From Bradyrhizobium sp. BR 10289 (GTDB lineage Bacteria > Pseudomonadota > Alphaproteobacteria > Rhizobiales > Xanthobacteraceae), in contig NZ_JACOFR010000003.1 of NCBI RefSeq assembly GCF_019455385.1, positions 186,001 to 250,000 of the forward strand: a DNA stretch of 64,000 bases, read 5' to 3'. This document shows, in pieces, positions 18,316 to 31,131 of this stretch. The position numbers were made by a program, and so were the translations under genes. Positions within the stretch are counted from its first letter, which is position 1. Each line of letters opens with the position of its first letter. The notes under the pieces were generated by a model. That model saw nothing but the letters and a program-made list of their open reading frames with translations, did no database searches and was not told the origin of the DNA.

Positions 18316-20190
18316 TTATTTGGCCTGCTCGAGCTTGGCCGCCTTGGCACTGTCATGCCACCAGATGTCGGGCGCGCCGACGCCGTTGGCATAGCGCGGC
18401 AGCTTCTCGGGATGGCTGAACTGATCCCAATAAGCGAGCCGGTGGGTCTTGTTGTACCATTGCGGTACCCAATAGCGGCCGGCGCGGAACAGGCGGTCGA
18501 AGGCGCGGCAGGCGATAGTCAGCTCCTCGCGGCTCTCCGCGGCCATGATCTTCTCGATCATGGCATCGATGGCCGGACTGGCAACGCCGGCGAGATTGTA
18601 GGAACCCTTGGTGTTCGCGACCTGCGAGGAGAAGAACGCGCGCATGGCATCGCCCGGCGTCGCCGACATGCTGAAACGCTGGATCGTCATGTCGAAGTCG
18701 AAATCTTCCTGGCGCGCCTTGTGCTGCACGGCATCGACGACGCGCACGCTCGCCTCGATGCCGAGCGTGCCCAGATTCTTGACGTAGGGCGCATGGTGCG
18801 GCTGGAACGAGGGCTCGTCCAGCAGGAACTCGATCTTGAAGATTTCGCCGTTCGGCAGCACGCGCTTGCCGTCCTTGATCGGCACGCCGGCTTCGTTCAG
18901 CAATTGCTGCGCCTTGCGGAGCAGGCTGCGATCCTGTCCCGATCCATCCGAGACCGGAGGCGTGAACGGCGCCGTGAACACGTCGTCAGGGACCTTGCCG
19001 CGAAACGGTTCGAGCAGCTTCAGCTCTTCCGGCGAGGGAGGCCCATTGCTGGCCATGAGGTCCGAGTTCTGGAACGGCGACACCGTGCGGGCATAGGCAC
19101 CGTACATGATGGTCTTGTTGGTCCACTCGAAGTCGAAGGCGTTGATCAGGGCCTCCCGCACGCGGGGGTCCTTGAACTTGTCGCGTCTTGTGTTGATGAA
19201 CCAGCCCTGGGCGCCGGACGGCGTGTCGTCCGGGACCACCTCCATCTTGACGCGTCCATCCTTCACCGCGGGAAAGTCGTAGCGCGTCGCCCAGATGCGC
19301 GAGGTGAATTCCTCGCGGAAGAGATAGTTCTTGCCGGTGAAACCCTCGAAGGCGACATCGCGGTCGCGGTAGAACTCGTAGCGCACGACGTCGAAATTAT
19401 AGCTGCCGCGGCAGACCGGCAGATCGGCCGCCCACCAGTCCTTCACCCGCTCGTATTCGATGTAGCGGTTGACCTCGAACCTGCCGACCTTGTACGGGCC
19501 GGAGCCGAGCGGGATGTCCAGCGTCGATTCATCGAAGGCGCGCGCGGCGTAATACGCTTTCGAGAAGATCGGCAGGCCCGCGACATAGAGCGGCACGTCG
19601 CGCGCACGGCCCTTGGCGAAGGTGACGACCAGCGTCGCATCGTCGACAGCCTCGGCGCTGACCATGTCACGCATCTGCACGATGATCAGGGGATGCCCTT
19701 TGGTCTTGAGCGACGTCAGCGAAAACGCGGCATCGTGTGCCGTAATCTTCGTTCCGTCATGAAACTTCGCCTCCGGCCGCATCGTGAAGCGATAGGTGAG
19801 CTTGTCCGGCGAGATCTGCACCGATTTGGCGGCAAGCCCGTACATTGCGTCGGGCTCGTCATTGGCGCGCACCATCAGCGGCACGAACGTCATGTCCATG
19901 CCCTGCGCGCCGTCGCCCTTCAGGATGTAGGCGTTGAGCGAGTTGAAAGTCTGGTAGGACTGGTTATAGGCGCGCACCGACGGGATCAGCGAGAACAGGC
20001 CGCCCTTCGGTGCATCCAGATTGACGTAGTCGAAATGGTGGAAGTCGGCGGGATATTTGAGATCGCCGAACGCCGAGATGCCGTGGGCTTCGGCCACCAC
20101 TTCCGACGCCATGGCACCGCGCGGCAGGGCAGCGCCGAGCGCCCCTCCGGCACCCAGGACCAGCACATGCCGGCGTGAAAGCTGCGTCAT
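18316..20190 (-). CDS. Peptide-binding protein, YejA type, second copy
   Basis: This 624-residue family 5 extracellular solute-binding protein has a signal with twin-arginine character (MTQLSRRHVLVLGAGGALGAALP). The YejA-like mature start is GISAFGDLKYPADFHHFDYV. The lobes typical of peptide/nickel SBPs follow. ATG 20190 has AAGGAC 8 bases upstream. The reading frame extends to 20403, but that part lies within the upstream paralogue. It is a diverged tandem paralogue of the 633-residue protein encoded just upstream; the two probably deliver different peptides to the one YejBEF channel. Confidence 0.92.
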   Translation of the reverse strand: MTQLSRRHVLVLGAGGALGAALPRGAMASEVVAEAHGISAFGDLKYPADFHHFDYVNLDAPKGGLFSLIPSVRAYNQSYQTFNSLNAYILKGDGAQGMDMTFVPLMVRANDEPDAMYGLAAKSVQISPDKLTYRFTMRPEAKFHDGTKITAHDAAFSLTSLKTKGHPLIIVQMRDMVSAEAVDDATLVVTFAKGRARDVPLYVAGLPIFSKAYYAARAFDESTLDIPLGSGPYKVGRFEVNRYIEYERVKDWWAADLPVCRGSYNFDVVRYEFYRDRDVAFEGFTGKNYLFREEFTSRIWATRYDFPAVKDGRVKMEVVPDDTPSGAQGWFINTRRDKFKDPRVREALINAFDFEWTNKTIMYGAYARTVSPFQNSDLMASNGPPSPEELKLLEPFRGKVPDDVFTAPFTPPVSDGSGQDRSLLRKAQQLLNEAGVPIKDGKRVLPNGEIFKIEFLLDEPSFQPHHAPYVKNLGTLGIEASVRVVDAVQHKARQEDFDFDMTIQRFSMSATPGDAMRAFFSSQVANTKGSYNLAGVASPAIDAMIEKIMAAESREELTIACRAFDRLFRAGRYWVPQWYNKTHRLAYWDQFSHPEKLPRYANGVGAPDIWWHDSAKAAKLEQAK

Positions 20191-20203
20191 GCTGGGATGT
20201 CCT

Positions 20204-22105
20204 TCACGACTTCTTTGCGATCCGCGCCGCCTTGTCCGCGTCGTACCACCAGATGAACGGGAAGCCCGACTGGCCGTATCGGGGCAATTCCGCCGGCCGG
20301 CCGAAGCGATCCCAGCGCGCCGTGCGCACCTTGGTATAGGTCCATTGCGGCACGACGTAGTGATTCCATAGCAGCACGCGGTCGAGCGCCTTGGTGGCCG
20401 CAACGAGGTCGTCGCGATCTTTGGAATAGATCACCCGCTCGATCAGCTTGTCGACGGCCGGATTCTTGATGCCCGCGATATTTCGCGAACCGGCGATGTC
20501 GGCCGTCTTCGACGACCAGAATTCGCGCTGCTCGTTGCCCGGCGATTGCGATTCGCCCCATGAGTTGGTGACGATGTCAAAATCCCACTCGCGGGTCCTG
20601 TTCTCGTATTGGGTCGGATCGACCGTCCGCACGCTGACGGCAATGCCGAGCCGTTCCAGCGACGGCTTGTAGAACAGCGTGATCCGCTCGAAGCTCGGAT
20701 CCGAATTCAGCAATTCCAGGGTGAACTGGGCGCCCGTCTTGACGTCGATCAGCTTGCGGTCGCGCACCTCGTAACCGGCTTCCTTAAACAGCCGCAGCGC
20801 CTCGCGCAGATTGTCCCGCACGGCTTCGGGGCTGCCGCCGACGGGATTGGTATAGGCTGTGGTGAAGACTTCGGGCGGCACTTCGGCGCGGACGGTCTCG
20901 AGGATCTCGAGCTCCTTTCCCTGCGGCAACCCGGTCGCCATCAGTTCGTCGATGCCGTCGAAATAGCTGCTGACGCGCTTGTACTGACCGTAGAAGATCT
21001 GCTTGTTCATCTCCTCGAAGTCGAACGCATAGTTGAGCGCACGGCGCACGCGGGGATCGCTGAACTTGGCGCGGCGCAGGTTCGGCACGAAGGCCTGCAT
21101 GACTCCCGAACTGCGATTGGCGAACTCCTCGAGGATCACGCGCTTTTCGCTCACGGCCGGGAAATCGTAGGCCGTCGCCCAGTTCTTCGCGCTGTTCTCG
21201 GTGCGCCAATCGACCTGATCCGCCTTGAAAGCCTCGATCGCCACCGTGGCATCGCGGAAATATTCATAGCGCAGCTCGTCGAAATTGTTACGCCCCACGT
21301 TGGCGGCGAGGTCACGGCCCCAATAATCCTTGACGCGCTCCAGCGCGATCGAGCGCCCGGCAACGAATTCCTTGACCCTGTAGGGCCCGGAACCGAGCGG
21401 CACTTCGAGCGTGGTGGCGGAGACATCGCGCTTGCGGCCCTGCGCGTCGGTGCCCTCCCACCAATGTTTCGGCAGCACCGTGAGCTGGCCCACGATCTGC
21501 GGCAGCTCGCGATTGCCCGGTGCGTCGAACACGAACTTCACGTCGCGCTCGCCGACCTTCTCGGCCTTCACCACATGGCTGTAATAGGCCGAGTACATCG
21601 GATGGTGCTTCTTGAAGGAATCGAGCGAGAAGATCACGTCATCCACGGTGACCGGCTTGCCGTCGTGCCATTTGGCCTCGGCGCGCAAACGATAGGTCAC
21701 AAAGGAAAAATCGTCGGGGTGGCTGACGGCTTCGGCGAGCGCGCCATATTCGGTCGAGACCTCGTCGAGCGCGGGTGTCAGGAGCGACTCATAGACGAAC
21801 GCGACGGCTCCGGAGACCTGGCCCTTCACGCCTGACACGACGATGTTGAAATTGTCGAAGGTGCCGATGGCGATCTGGCGCGCGACGCCGCCCTTGGGCG
21901 CGTCCGGATTGACGTAATCGAAGCGCTTGAAGTCGGCGGGGTACTTGACCTTCCCGAACAGCGACAAGGCATGGCGCCAAGGAAGCTCGCCGGCCGATTG
22001 CGCCTCGGCCGCACCGATGACGGGAACGCCCGCCACGGAACCAAGAGCGGGGAGCGCTGCGGCAGCAGTGCCGGTGAGCAGGAGGTCGCGTCGGGTAATG
22101 GCCAA
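20204..22105 (-). CDS. Peptide-binding protein, YejA type, first copy
   Basis: This 633-residue family 5 SBP has a clear Tat-like signal (TRRDLLLTGTAAAALPALGS). The mature protein starts with the family pattern HALSLFGKVKYPADFKRFDYVN, echoed in the downstream paralogue. It is the first gene of a five-gene minus-strand operon (this gene, the second SBP, yejB, yejE, yejF) with gaps of 13, 2, -1 and 7 bases. YejABEF systems import oligopeptides such as microcin C in enteric bacteria. From memory, they help Sinorhizobium withstand plant NCR peptides; a similar role here is only an inference. Confidence 0.92.
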   Translation of the reverse strand: MAITRRDLLLTGTAAAALPALGSVAGVPVIGAAEAQSAGELPWRHALSLFGKVKYPADFKRFDYVNPDAPKGGVARQIAIGTFDNFNIVVSGVKGQVSGAVAFVYESLLTPALDEVSTEYGALAEAVSHPDDFSFVTYRLRAEAKWHDGKPVTVDDVIFSLDSFKKHHPMYSAYYSHVVKAEKVGERDVKFVFDAPGNRELPQIVGQLTVLPKHWWEGTDAQGRKRDVSATTLEVPLGSGPYRVKEFVAGRSIALERVKDYWGRDLAANVGRNNFDELRYEYFRDATVAIEAFKADQVDWRTENSAKNWATAYDFPAVSEKRVILEEFANRSSGVMQAFVPNLRRAKFSDPRVRRALNYAFDFEEMNKQIFYGQYKRVSSYFDGIDELMATGLPQGKELEILETVRAEVPPEVFTTAYTNPVGGSPEAVRDNLREALRLFKEAGYEVRDRKLIDVKTGAQFTLELLNSDPSFERITLFYKPSLERLGIAVSVRTVDPTQYENRTREWDFDIVTNSWGESQSPGNEQREFWSSKTADIAGSRNIAGIKNPAVDKLIERVIYSKDRDDLVAATKALDRVLLWNHYVVPQWTYTKVRTARWDRFGRPAELPRYGQSGFPFIWWYDADKAARIAKKS

Positions 22106-22259
22106 ATCAATCGTCCTGTCTTGAAGGAGGCTACTCCTTTAAGTTCCCAATATAGGCGAGGTTTCGACGGAACATGTTGCTTTTTCCTCATCTTGGACGG
22201 CCAAACTGCCTGTCAGATGCGGCCAAAAGCCCCGATAACGTCACCGCGAGGCCGGGATA

Positions 22260-22288
22260 ACGAAACGGCCAGGCTTTTGAGCCTGGCC
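22260..22288 (-). terminator. Intrinsic terminator candidate after cycM
   Basis: GGCCAGGCT (22267-22275) and AGCCTGGCC (22280-22288) form a perfect 9-bp stem with a 4-base loop, 29 bases beyond the cycM stop. On the minus strand the stem is followed by GTTTCGTT, a broken T-run. Confidence 0.6.
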
Positions 22289-22316
22289 GCGTCTTTCAAG
22301 ACAGAATTTTCAGGCC

Positions 22317-22874
22317 TTACTTCGCCGCGGTCGGCAGCGGCTTCGGGCTGTCGGAGAGGCTGTTCAGATAGGCGATGACGTCGGCGCGCTCGCTATCCTT
22401 GGGGATGCCGGCAAAGCCCATCGCGGTGCCGGGAACGGCCGCCTTCGGGTTGGCAATGAACTTGTTGAGCGCATCGAAATCCCAGGTGCCGCCCTTGGCC
22501 TTCATCGCAGCCGAGAAGTTGAAGCCATTGCGACCCTCGCCGACATGGTCGCCGACGACGCCGTAGAGGTTCGGACCGACGCGATTCGGGCCGCCCTTCT
22601 CGAACGTGTGGCAAGCGCCGCACTTCTTGGCGGCGGAGGCGCCCTTCTCGACGGACGCGGTCTGGAGCAGCTTTTCGATCGGTTCGGACGACGCAGCAGC
22701 GGCGCCGCCGCCTTCCTTCCCGCCGCCGGCCTCTTCCTTCACGGCGATCTCAAAACCCGGCTTTTCCGGCAGCTTCGGCGAGAACAGCGCCTGGGCGGTG
22801 AAGCTGGTCACCAGCAGGATGAGACAGGTGCCGAGCACGGCACCGAGAATCTTATTCAGTTCGAAAGAGTCCAT
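22317..22874 (-). CDS. cycM: Membrane-anchored cytochrome c (CycM type)
   Basis: This 185-residue protein keeps an uncleaved N-terminal membrane segment (ILGAVLGTCLILLVTSFTAQ, about residues 8-28) followed by a glycine/alanine/glutamate-rich linker and a class I cytochrome c domain. The haem site is CGACH near residues 85-89, and the distal methionine is in PGTAMGFAG near residue 150. B. japonicum CycM is a membrane-bound cytochrome c of this size and layout that carries electrons to the aa3 oxidase. ATG 22874 was chosen; the longer open frame to 23048 adds sequence without character. The gene is divergent from kdsB. Confidence 0.93.
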   Translation of the reverse strand: MDSFELNKILGAVLGTCLILLVTSFTAQALFSPKLPEKPGFEIAVKEEAGGGKEGGGAAAASSEPIEKLLQTASVEKGASAAKKCGACHTFEKGGPNRVGPNLYGVVGDHVGEGRNGFNFSAAMKAKGGTWDFDALNKFIANPKAAVPGTAMGFAGIPKDSERADVIAYLNSLSDSPKPLPTAAK

Positions 22875-23110
22875 TTCCGGCCAGGCCCCACACCGCTGAG
22901 AAGGATTAGCGGCCCAAGCGGCCGCCAGGACGAGCCTCGGGAGAATCAGAACGTTCCTTATTGTTTCCCCGAGTTTTGCCATTGAGATATCGGTTTGCCC
23001 GGGGTCTGGCAACCCGTATAAGCGACCCGGCTTCGAACCCGTCCCCACCCCATTTCTCGGCGCGGAAAACGCTCCGTTTCCAGGCTCTTAAACTCAAGCC
23101 CCTTGAACCG

Positions 23111-23851
23111 ATGATCGATCCCCGCATACTGGTGCTGATCCCGGCCCGCATGGCCGCCACCCGCCTGCCCGGCAAGCCGCTCGCCGATATCGCGGGCCTG
23201 CCGATGATCGTGCATGTGATGCGCCGCGCCGAGGCCGCCGGCATCGGCCGGGTCGCGGTGGCAACCGATACCGCCGAGATCGCCTCGGTGGTGACGGCCC
23301 ATGGCGGCGAGGCCGTGATGACCCGCACCGACCACCCCTCTGGCTCGGATCGCATCCACGAGGCCATGCAGAAGCTCGATCCCGCAGGGAAGGCGGAGAT
23401 CGTGGTCAATCTCCAAGGCGACTTCCCGACCATCACGATCGAGAACATCCGCGAAGTGCTGCCCCCGCTGGAAGATCCGGCCGTGGACATCGCTACGCTG
23501 GCCTCGCAGATCCACACCCAGGAGGAGGACCTCGCTCCGAGCGTCGTGAAGGCGATCGGCACCTCGCTGGGGGGCAGGCGCATGCGCGCACTTTATTTCA
23601 CCCGCGCGACCGCGCCGACCGGAGAGGGACCGCGGTATCATCATATCGGCCTCTACGCCTATCGCCGCGCCGCGCTGGAACGATACGTCTCTCTGCCGCC
23701 CTCGCCGCTGGAATTGCAGGAGAAGCTCGAGCAGCTCCGGGCGCTGGAGGCGGGCATGCGGATCGACTTCACCATCGTCGACAGCGTGCCCCGCGGGGTC
23801 GACACACCGGCGGATCTCGAAACCGCCCGCAGCATCCTTTCCAAATCCTGA
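23111..23851 (+). CDS. kdsB: 3-deoxy-manno-octulosonate cytidylyltransferase
   Basis: This 246-residue enzyme activates Kdo with CTP for lipopolysaccharide inner-core synthesis in the cytoplasm. The CTP-binding start [20 protein letters not shown] (residues 7-26) is diagnostic, followed by [21 protein letters not shown] and [17 protein letters not shown]. The start at 23111 gives the normal family length; upstream in-frame codons to 22961 are not conserved in character. pheA follows after 21 bases. Confidence 0.96.
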   Translation: MIDPRILVLIPARMAATRLPGKPLADIAGLPMIVHVMRRAEAAGIGRVAVATDTAEIASVVTAHGGEAVMTRTDHPSGSDRIHEAMQKLDPAGKAEIVVNLQGDFPTITIENIREVLPPLEDPAVDIATLASQIHTQEEDLAPSVVKAIGTSLGGRRMRALYFTRATAPTGEGPRYHHIGLYAYRRAALERYVSLPPSPLELQEKLEQLRALEAGMRIDFTIVDSVPRGVDTPADLETARSILSKS

Positions 23852-23872
23852 GCCGCTGCTACAAGGCCCGTC

Positions 23873-24730
23873 ATGAGCAAGCTGAAAATCGCATTCCAGG
23901 GCGAGCCTGGGGCCAATTCCCACATCGCCATCGTCGAGGCCTATCCTGACGCCGAGCCGTTGCCCTGCGCCACTTTTGAAGACGCGCTGTCGGCGATTTC
24001 GTCGGGCGAGGCCGATCTCGGCATGATCCCGATCGAGAATTCGGTCGCCGGCCGGGTCGCCGACATCCATCATCTGCTGCCGGCCTCCGGCCTCTTCATC
24101 ATCGGCGAATGGTTCTTGCCGGTCCGCCATCAATTGATGGCGATCAAGGGCACCAAGCTCGAAGACATCAAGAGCGTCGAGAGCCATGTGCATGCGCTCG
24201 GCCAGTGCCGGCGCATCATCCGCAAGCTCGGCATCAAGCCGGTTGTGCACGCCGACACCGCCGGCAGCGCCCGCGACATCTCCGAGCGCAACGACAAATC
24301 AGTCGCTGCGATCGCCTCGCGCCTCGCCGCCAAGATCTACGGCCTCGACATTCTCGCCGAGGATATCGAGGACGAGGCCCACAACACCACGCGCTTCGTC
24401 GTGCTGGCGCGCGAGCCGAAATGGGCCGCGCAGGGCTCGGGCCCGCTGGTCACCACTTTTGTATTTCGGGTGCGCAACCTTCCCGCAGCGCTCTACAAGG
24501 CGCTCGGCGGCTTCGCCACCAATGGCGTCAACATGACCAAGCTCGAAAGCTACATGGTCGACGGCAATTTCTTCGCCACACAATTCTATGCCGACGTCGA
24601 CGGCCATCCCGAGGACAAGGGCCTGGCGTTTGCCATCGAGGAACTGAAATTCTTCTCGCGCGAATTCCGCATCGTCGGCGTGTATCCGGGACATCCGTTC
24701 CGCGCGACGTTCAGCGAAGCACAGGATTGA
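23873..24730 (+). CDS. pheA: Prephenate dehydratase
   Basis: This 285-residue monofunctional prephenate dehydratase converts prephenate to phenylpyruvate in phenylalanine synthesis. The N-terminal domain starts KIAFQGEPGANSHIA and includes ADLGMIPIENSVAGRV. NTTRFVVLAREP closes the catalytic domain near residue 178. A C-terminal ACT domain (about 195-275) contains the ESR-like allosteric motif as KLESYMVDGNFFATQFYADV, which implies feedback control by phenylalanine. It lies 21 bases after kdsB, a neighbour pair known in this group. Confidence 0.96.
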   Translation: MSKLKIAFQGEPGANSHIAIVEAYPDAEPLPCATFEDALSAISSGEADLGMIPIENSVAGRVADIHHLLPASGLFIIGEWFLPVRHQLMAIKGTKLEDIKSVESHVHALGQCRRIIRKLGIKPVVHADTAGSARDISERNDKSVAAIASRLAAKIYGLDILAEDIEDEAHNTTRFVVLAREPKWAAQGSGPLVTTFVFRVRNLPAALYKALGGFATNGVNMTKLESYMVDGNFFATQFYADVDGHPEDKGLAFAIEELKFFSREFRIVGVYPGHPFRATFSEAQD

Positions 24731-24733
24731 TGT

Positions 24734-24851
24734 CGTGTCCCGGACGTGCGCAGCGCGAGCCGGGACCCAGAAGGCCGCGAAATCCGGCATCGCAATGGGC
24801 CCCGGCTCTGCAGCGCATCGTTTCACGCTGCGCTGCGTCCGGGGCACGAGA
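24734..24851. repeat. Palindromic repeat, family A, copy 1 (two-unit form)
   Basis: This ~118-base element fills the gap between two convergent genes. Its ends are GTCCCGGAC and GTCCGGGGCACGAG, with internal CCGGGACC and GGGCCCCGGCTCTGCAGCGC units. It is close to the reverse complement of the copy at 62597-62714, and a one-unit form occurs at 31070-31123. Confidence 0.75.
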
Positions 24852-24856
24852 GCGGT

Positions 24857-25870
24857 TTACGCGGCTGCGCGAAGTCCGAACGCCTCCGCCAGCAGCGAAT
24901 ACGACCTTTTCCGCGCCTCGTGGTCATACACGGCGGTGATCACCATCAACTCGTCGGGCTTGCTCGCATCGATCAGCGGCTGGAGCTTTTGCTGCACCGT
25001 CGCCGGATTGCCGACGAACAGGCGCGAACGATTGCGCTTGATCGAGGCGCGCTCGGCGTCGGTGTAAGGATAGGCCAGCGCCTCCTCGACACTCGGCAGC
25101 GGCAGATATTGACCGCGGTCGCGACGCAGGCGGTTGAGGTCGAATGAGGTCGCAAGCTTCTCGGCCTCCTCGTCCGTCTCTGCCGCGATGATGGCAACCG
25201 CGAGGATGGCATGCGGACTGGCGCTCCAGGCCGAGGGCTGGAAATGGTTGCGGTAATGCACCATCGCATCGACCGCATCGTGGGAGGCAAAATGATGCGC
25301 GAAGCCGAAGCCCATGCCGACCTGGGCGGCAAGCTCCGAGGAATAATCGCTGGAGCCGAGCAGCCAGATCGGCGGCAGCGGCGTGTCGTCGGGCATCGCG
25401 ACGACGTTGTTATAGGGATGCCCCGAGGGGAATTCGCGCGTCTGCCACAAGATCAATTCGTGCAGCCGCTCCAGAAAGTCGTCGCCCTCGCGGCGGTCGA
25501 GCCGGCTGCGCAGCGCATAGGCCGTGGCACCGTCGGTGCCGGGCGCGCGTCCCAGGCCAAGATCGATGCGGCCGGGAAACAGCGCCTCCAGCATCTTGAA
25601 GCGCTCGGCCACCACCAGCGGCGCGTGGTTGGGCAGCATCACGCCGCCGGAGCCGACGCGGATGTGCTTCGTCACTGCCGCGATCTGCCCGATCATTACG
25701 TCGGGCGCCGGGCTCGCCACGGAAGCGAGGTTATGGTGTTCGGCGAGCCAGTAGCGGACATAGCCGAGCCCATCCACATGCCGCGCCAGATCGATGCTGT
25801 TGCGCAGCGCCGCGGCCGGCTTTGTGCCTGTGGTGACGACGGAGAGGTCGAGGACTGAAAGCGGGATCAT
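24857..25870 (-). CDS. LLM-class flavin-dependent oxidoreductase (luciferase-like)
   Basis: This 337-residue protein belongs to the bacterial luciferase-like monooxygenase family, which uses reduced FMN or F420-type flavins. The conserved start is [41 protein letters not shown] is the family flavin-site region near residues 40-60. [40 protein letters not shown] follows at about 73-112. This subgroup is often annotated as a putative alkane-type monooxygenase. The substrate cannot be deduced. It is monocistronic between a repeat and the metF upstream region. Confidence 0.9.
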   Translation of the reverse strand: MIPLSVLDLSVVTTGTKPAAALRNSIDLARHVDGLGYVRYWLAEHHNLASVASPAPDVMIGQIAAVTKHIRVGSGGVMLPNHAPLVVAERFKMLEALFPGRIDLGLGRAPGTDGATAYALRSRLDRREGDDFLERLHELILWQTREFPSGHPYNNVVAMPDDTPLPPIWLLGSSDYSSELAAQVGMGFGFAHHFASHDAVDAMVHYRNHFQPSAWSASPHAILAVAIIAAETDEEAEKLATSFDLNRLRRDRGQYLPLPSVEEALAYPYTDAERASIKRNRSRLFVGNPATVQQKLQPLIDASKPDELMVITAVYDHEARKRSYSLLAEAFGLRAAA

Positions 25871-26264
25871 GGTGCGCTAACGTAGTGGAGGCCCGCCCGC
25901 CGGCAATGCCCGGCAGCGCAGATCTGGCGCGCGCCGGCCGGCCCCTTCCAGGCCGCTGGGCTCAGGCAGTTGGGACGGAGGATCGATAGATAATATTGGA
26001 TTCATATTGCCCACTACCGAGATCCAGCTCATCCGAGCGGCAAACTACGAATAGTATGTTGTTATATCTTGATAATATCTCAGCCGTCACCTTCCCACCA
26101 GCCGAGTGTCTGACGCGATATTTTGCCATTCGACGGGCGTAGTGGGCCACTTCCCACGCCCGATGGGCTGTCGAGAAGCCCGCTTTTGCCCTATCTTAGG
26201 CTCTCCCATCTAGACCTGACCGCCGGCCGCCAAAATCTGGCAGGCCCTTGGAGTGAGTGGTGCC
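25871..26264 (+). promoter_or_regulatory. metF upstream region with AT-rich promoter-like stretch and stacked hairpins
   Basis: This ~390-base gap holds no convincing gene. Bases 25980-26080 are clearly lower in GC than the neighbours and include the direct repeat ATATCT at 26064-26069 and 26075-26080, an operator candidate. Closer to metF lie two adjacent hairpins: 26135-26161 (outer GGGCG/CGCCC, inner TGGG/CCCA, loop CCACTT, TAG bulge) and 26165-26181 (GGGCT/AGCCC, 7-base loop), the second followed by GCTTTTGCC. The arrangement resembles a leader with a terminator-like second stem. I could not match it to a SAM or cobalamin riboswitch. Confidence 0.4.
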
Positions 26265-27185
26265 ATGACCGAGTTGACGACGCCTGCCCACAGCGACGGG
26301 CAAGACGGGCACCTGAAGCGGCCTGCGATCTCGTTCGAGTTCTTTCCGCCCAAGACGGAAGACATGGAACGCAGTCTCTGGGAGACCATCAACCGGCTGG
26401 CCCCGCTCGATCCGAAATTCGTCTCGGTGACCTATGGCGCCGGCGGCTCGACCCGCGAGCGCACCCATTCCACCATCGCGCGCATCCTGAAGGAAACCGC
26501 GCTGCTGCCGGCGGCGCACCTGACCTGCGTCGGCGCCTCGCGCGGCGAGATCGACGAGATCGTCGACCGCTATCACGAGGTCGGCGTCCGCCACATCGTG
26601 GCCTTGCGCGGCGATCCCGTCGGCGGCATCGGCACGCCCTACGCCGCGCATCCCGACGGCTATCAGAGCTCGGCCGAGCTTGTCGCCGGCATCAAGAAGC
26701 GCCATGGCGATATCGAAGTGTCCGTGTCCGCCTATCCCGAGAAGCATCCCGAAGCGCGCGACTTCGATGCCGATATCGACACGCTGAAGGCCAAGGTCGA
26801 TGCCGGTGCGACGCGCGCGATCACGCAGGTGTTCTTCGATAACGACTTCTACTTCCGCTATCTCGACCGCGTCCGCGCCCGCGGCATCGACATCCCGATC
26901 GTGCCGGGCATCATGCCCATGCACAATTTCAAGCAGGCGCGCAATTTCGTCACTCGAAACGGCACCAGCGTGCCCGACTGGCTCGCCGCGAAATTCGAGG
27001 GCCTCGACGGCGATGCCGAGACCCGCAAGCTGGTGGCCGCGACGGTTGCCGCCGGCCAGGTGCAGAAGCTGGCCAAGCACGGCGTCGACACCTTCCATTT
27101 CTACACCATGAACCGCGCCGATCTCGTGTTCGCGATCAGCCATTTGCTCGGCATTCGCGCCAAGAGCGTGCAGAAGGCGGCGTAA
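26265..27185 (+). CDS. metF: Methylenetetrahydrofolate reductase [NAD(P)H]
   Basis: This 306-residue FAD enzyme reduces 5,10-methylene-THF to 5-methyl-THF, the methyl donor for MetH encoded next to it. Conserved elements are ISFEFFPPKTEDME near residues 19-32 (catalytic Glu), FVSVTYGAGGSTRERT (about 50-65), HIVALRGDPVG (about 110-120) and the C-terminal VDTFHFYTMNRADL. ATG 26265 is used; an in-frame GTG at 26253 would add four residues but would overlap the best Shine-Dalgarno candidate (GGAG at 26250-26253). metH starts 6 bases after its stop. Confidence 0.96.
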   Translation: MTELTTPAHSDGQDGHLKRPAISFEFFPPKTEDMERSLWETINRLAPLDPKFVSVTYGAGGSTRERTHSTIARILKETALLPAAHLTCVGASRGEIDEIVDRYHEVGVRHIVALRGDPVGGIGTPYAAHPDGYQSSAELVAGIKKRHGDIEVSVSAYPEKHPEARDFDADIDTLKAKVDAGATRAITQVFFDNDFYFRYLDRVRARGIDIPIVPGIMPMHNFKQARNFVTRNGTSVPDWLAAKFEGLDGDAETRKLVAATVAAGQVQKLAKHGVDTFHFYTMNRADLVFAISHLLGIRAKSVQKAA

Positions 27186-27191
27186 GACGAC

Positions 27192-31049
<3,858 letters not shown>

Positions 31050-31069
31050 AGCCGCGGCCGTCAGTCTCA

Positions 31070-31123
31070 TGTCCCGGACGCGGTGCGGCGCGAAGTGCCG
31101 CGCCGCAGAGCCGGGGCACGAGG
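31070..31123. repeat. Palindromic repeat, family A, copy 2 (one-unit form)
   Basis: This 54-base imperfect palindrome runs from GTCCCGGACGCGGTGCGGCG to CGCCGCAGAGCCGGGGCAC, between the ends of convergent metH and GST genes. It matches one unit of the longer copies at 24734 and 62597. Confidence 0.7.
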
Positions 31124-31131
31124 GCGCGCCC

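Noticed and set aside
25962..26150. 62-codon minus-strand frame upstream of metF
   Set aside because: It has no ribosome binding site of note, and it covers an AT-rich promoter-like stretch and the first leader hairpin.
26090..26264. SAM-II or cobalamin riboswitch upstream of metF/metH
   Set aside because: I looked for the conserved cores of these classes and did not find them; only generic stacked hairpins are present.
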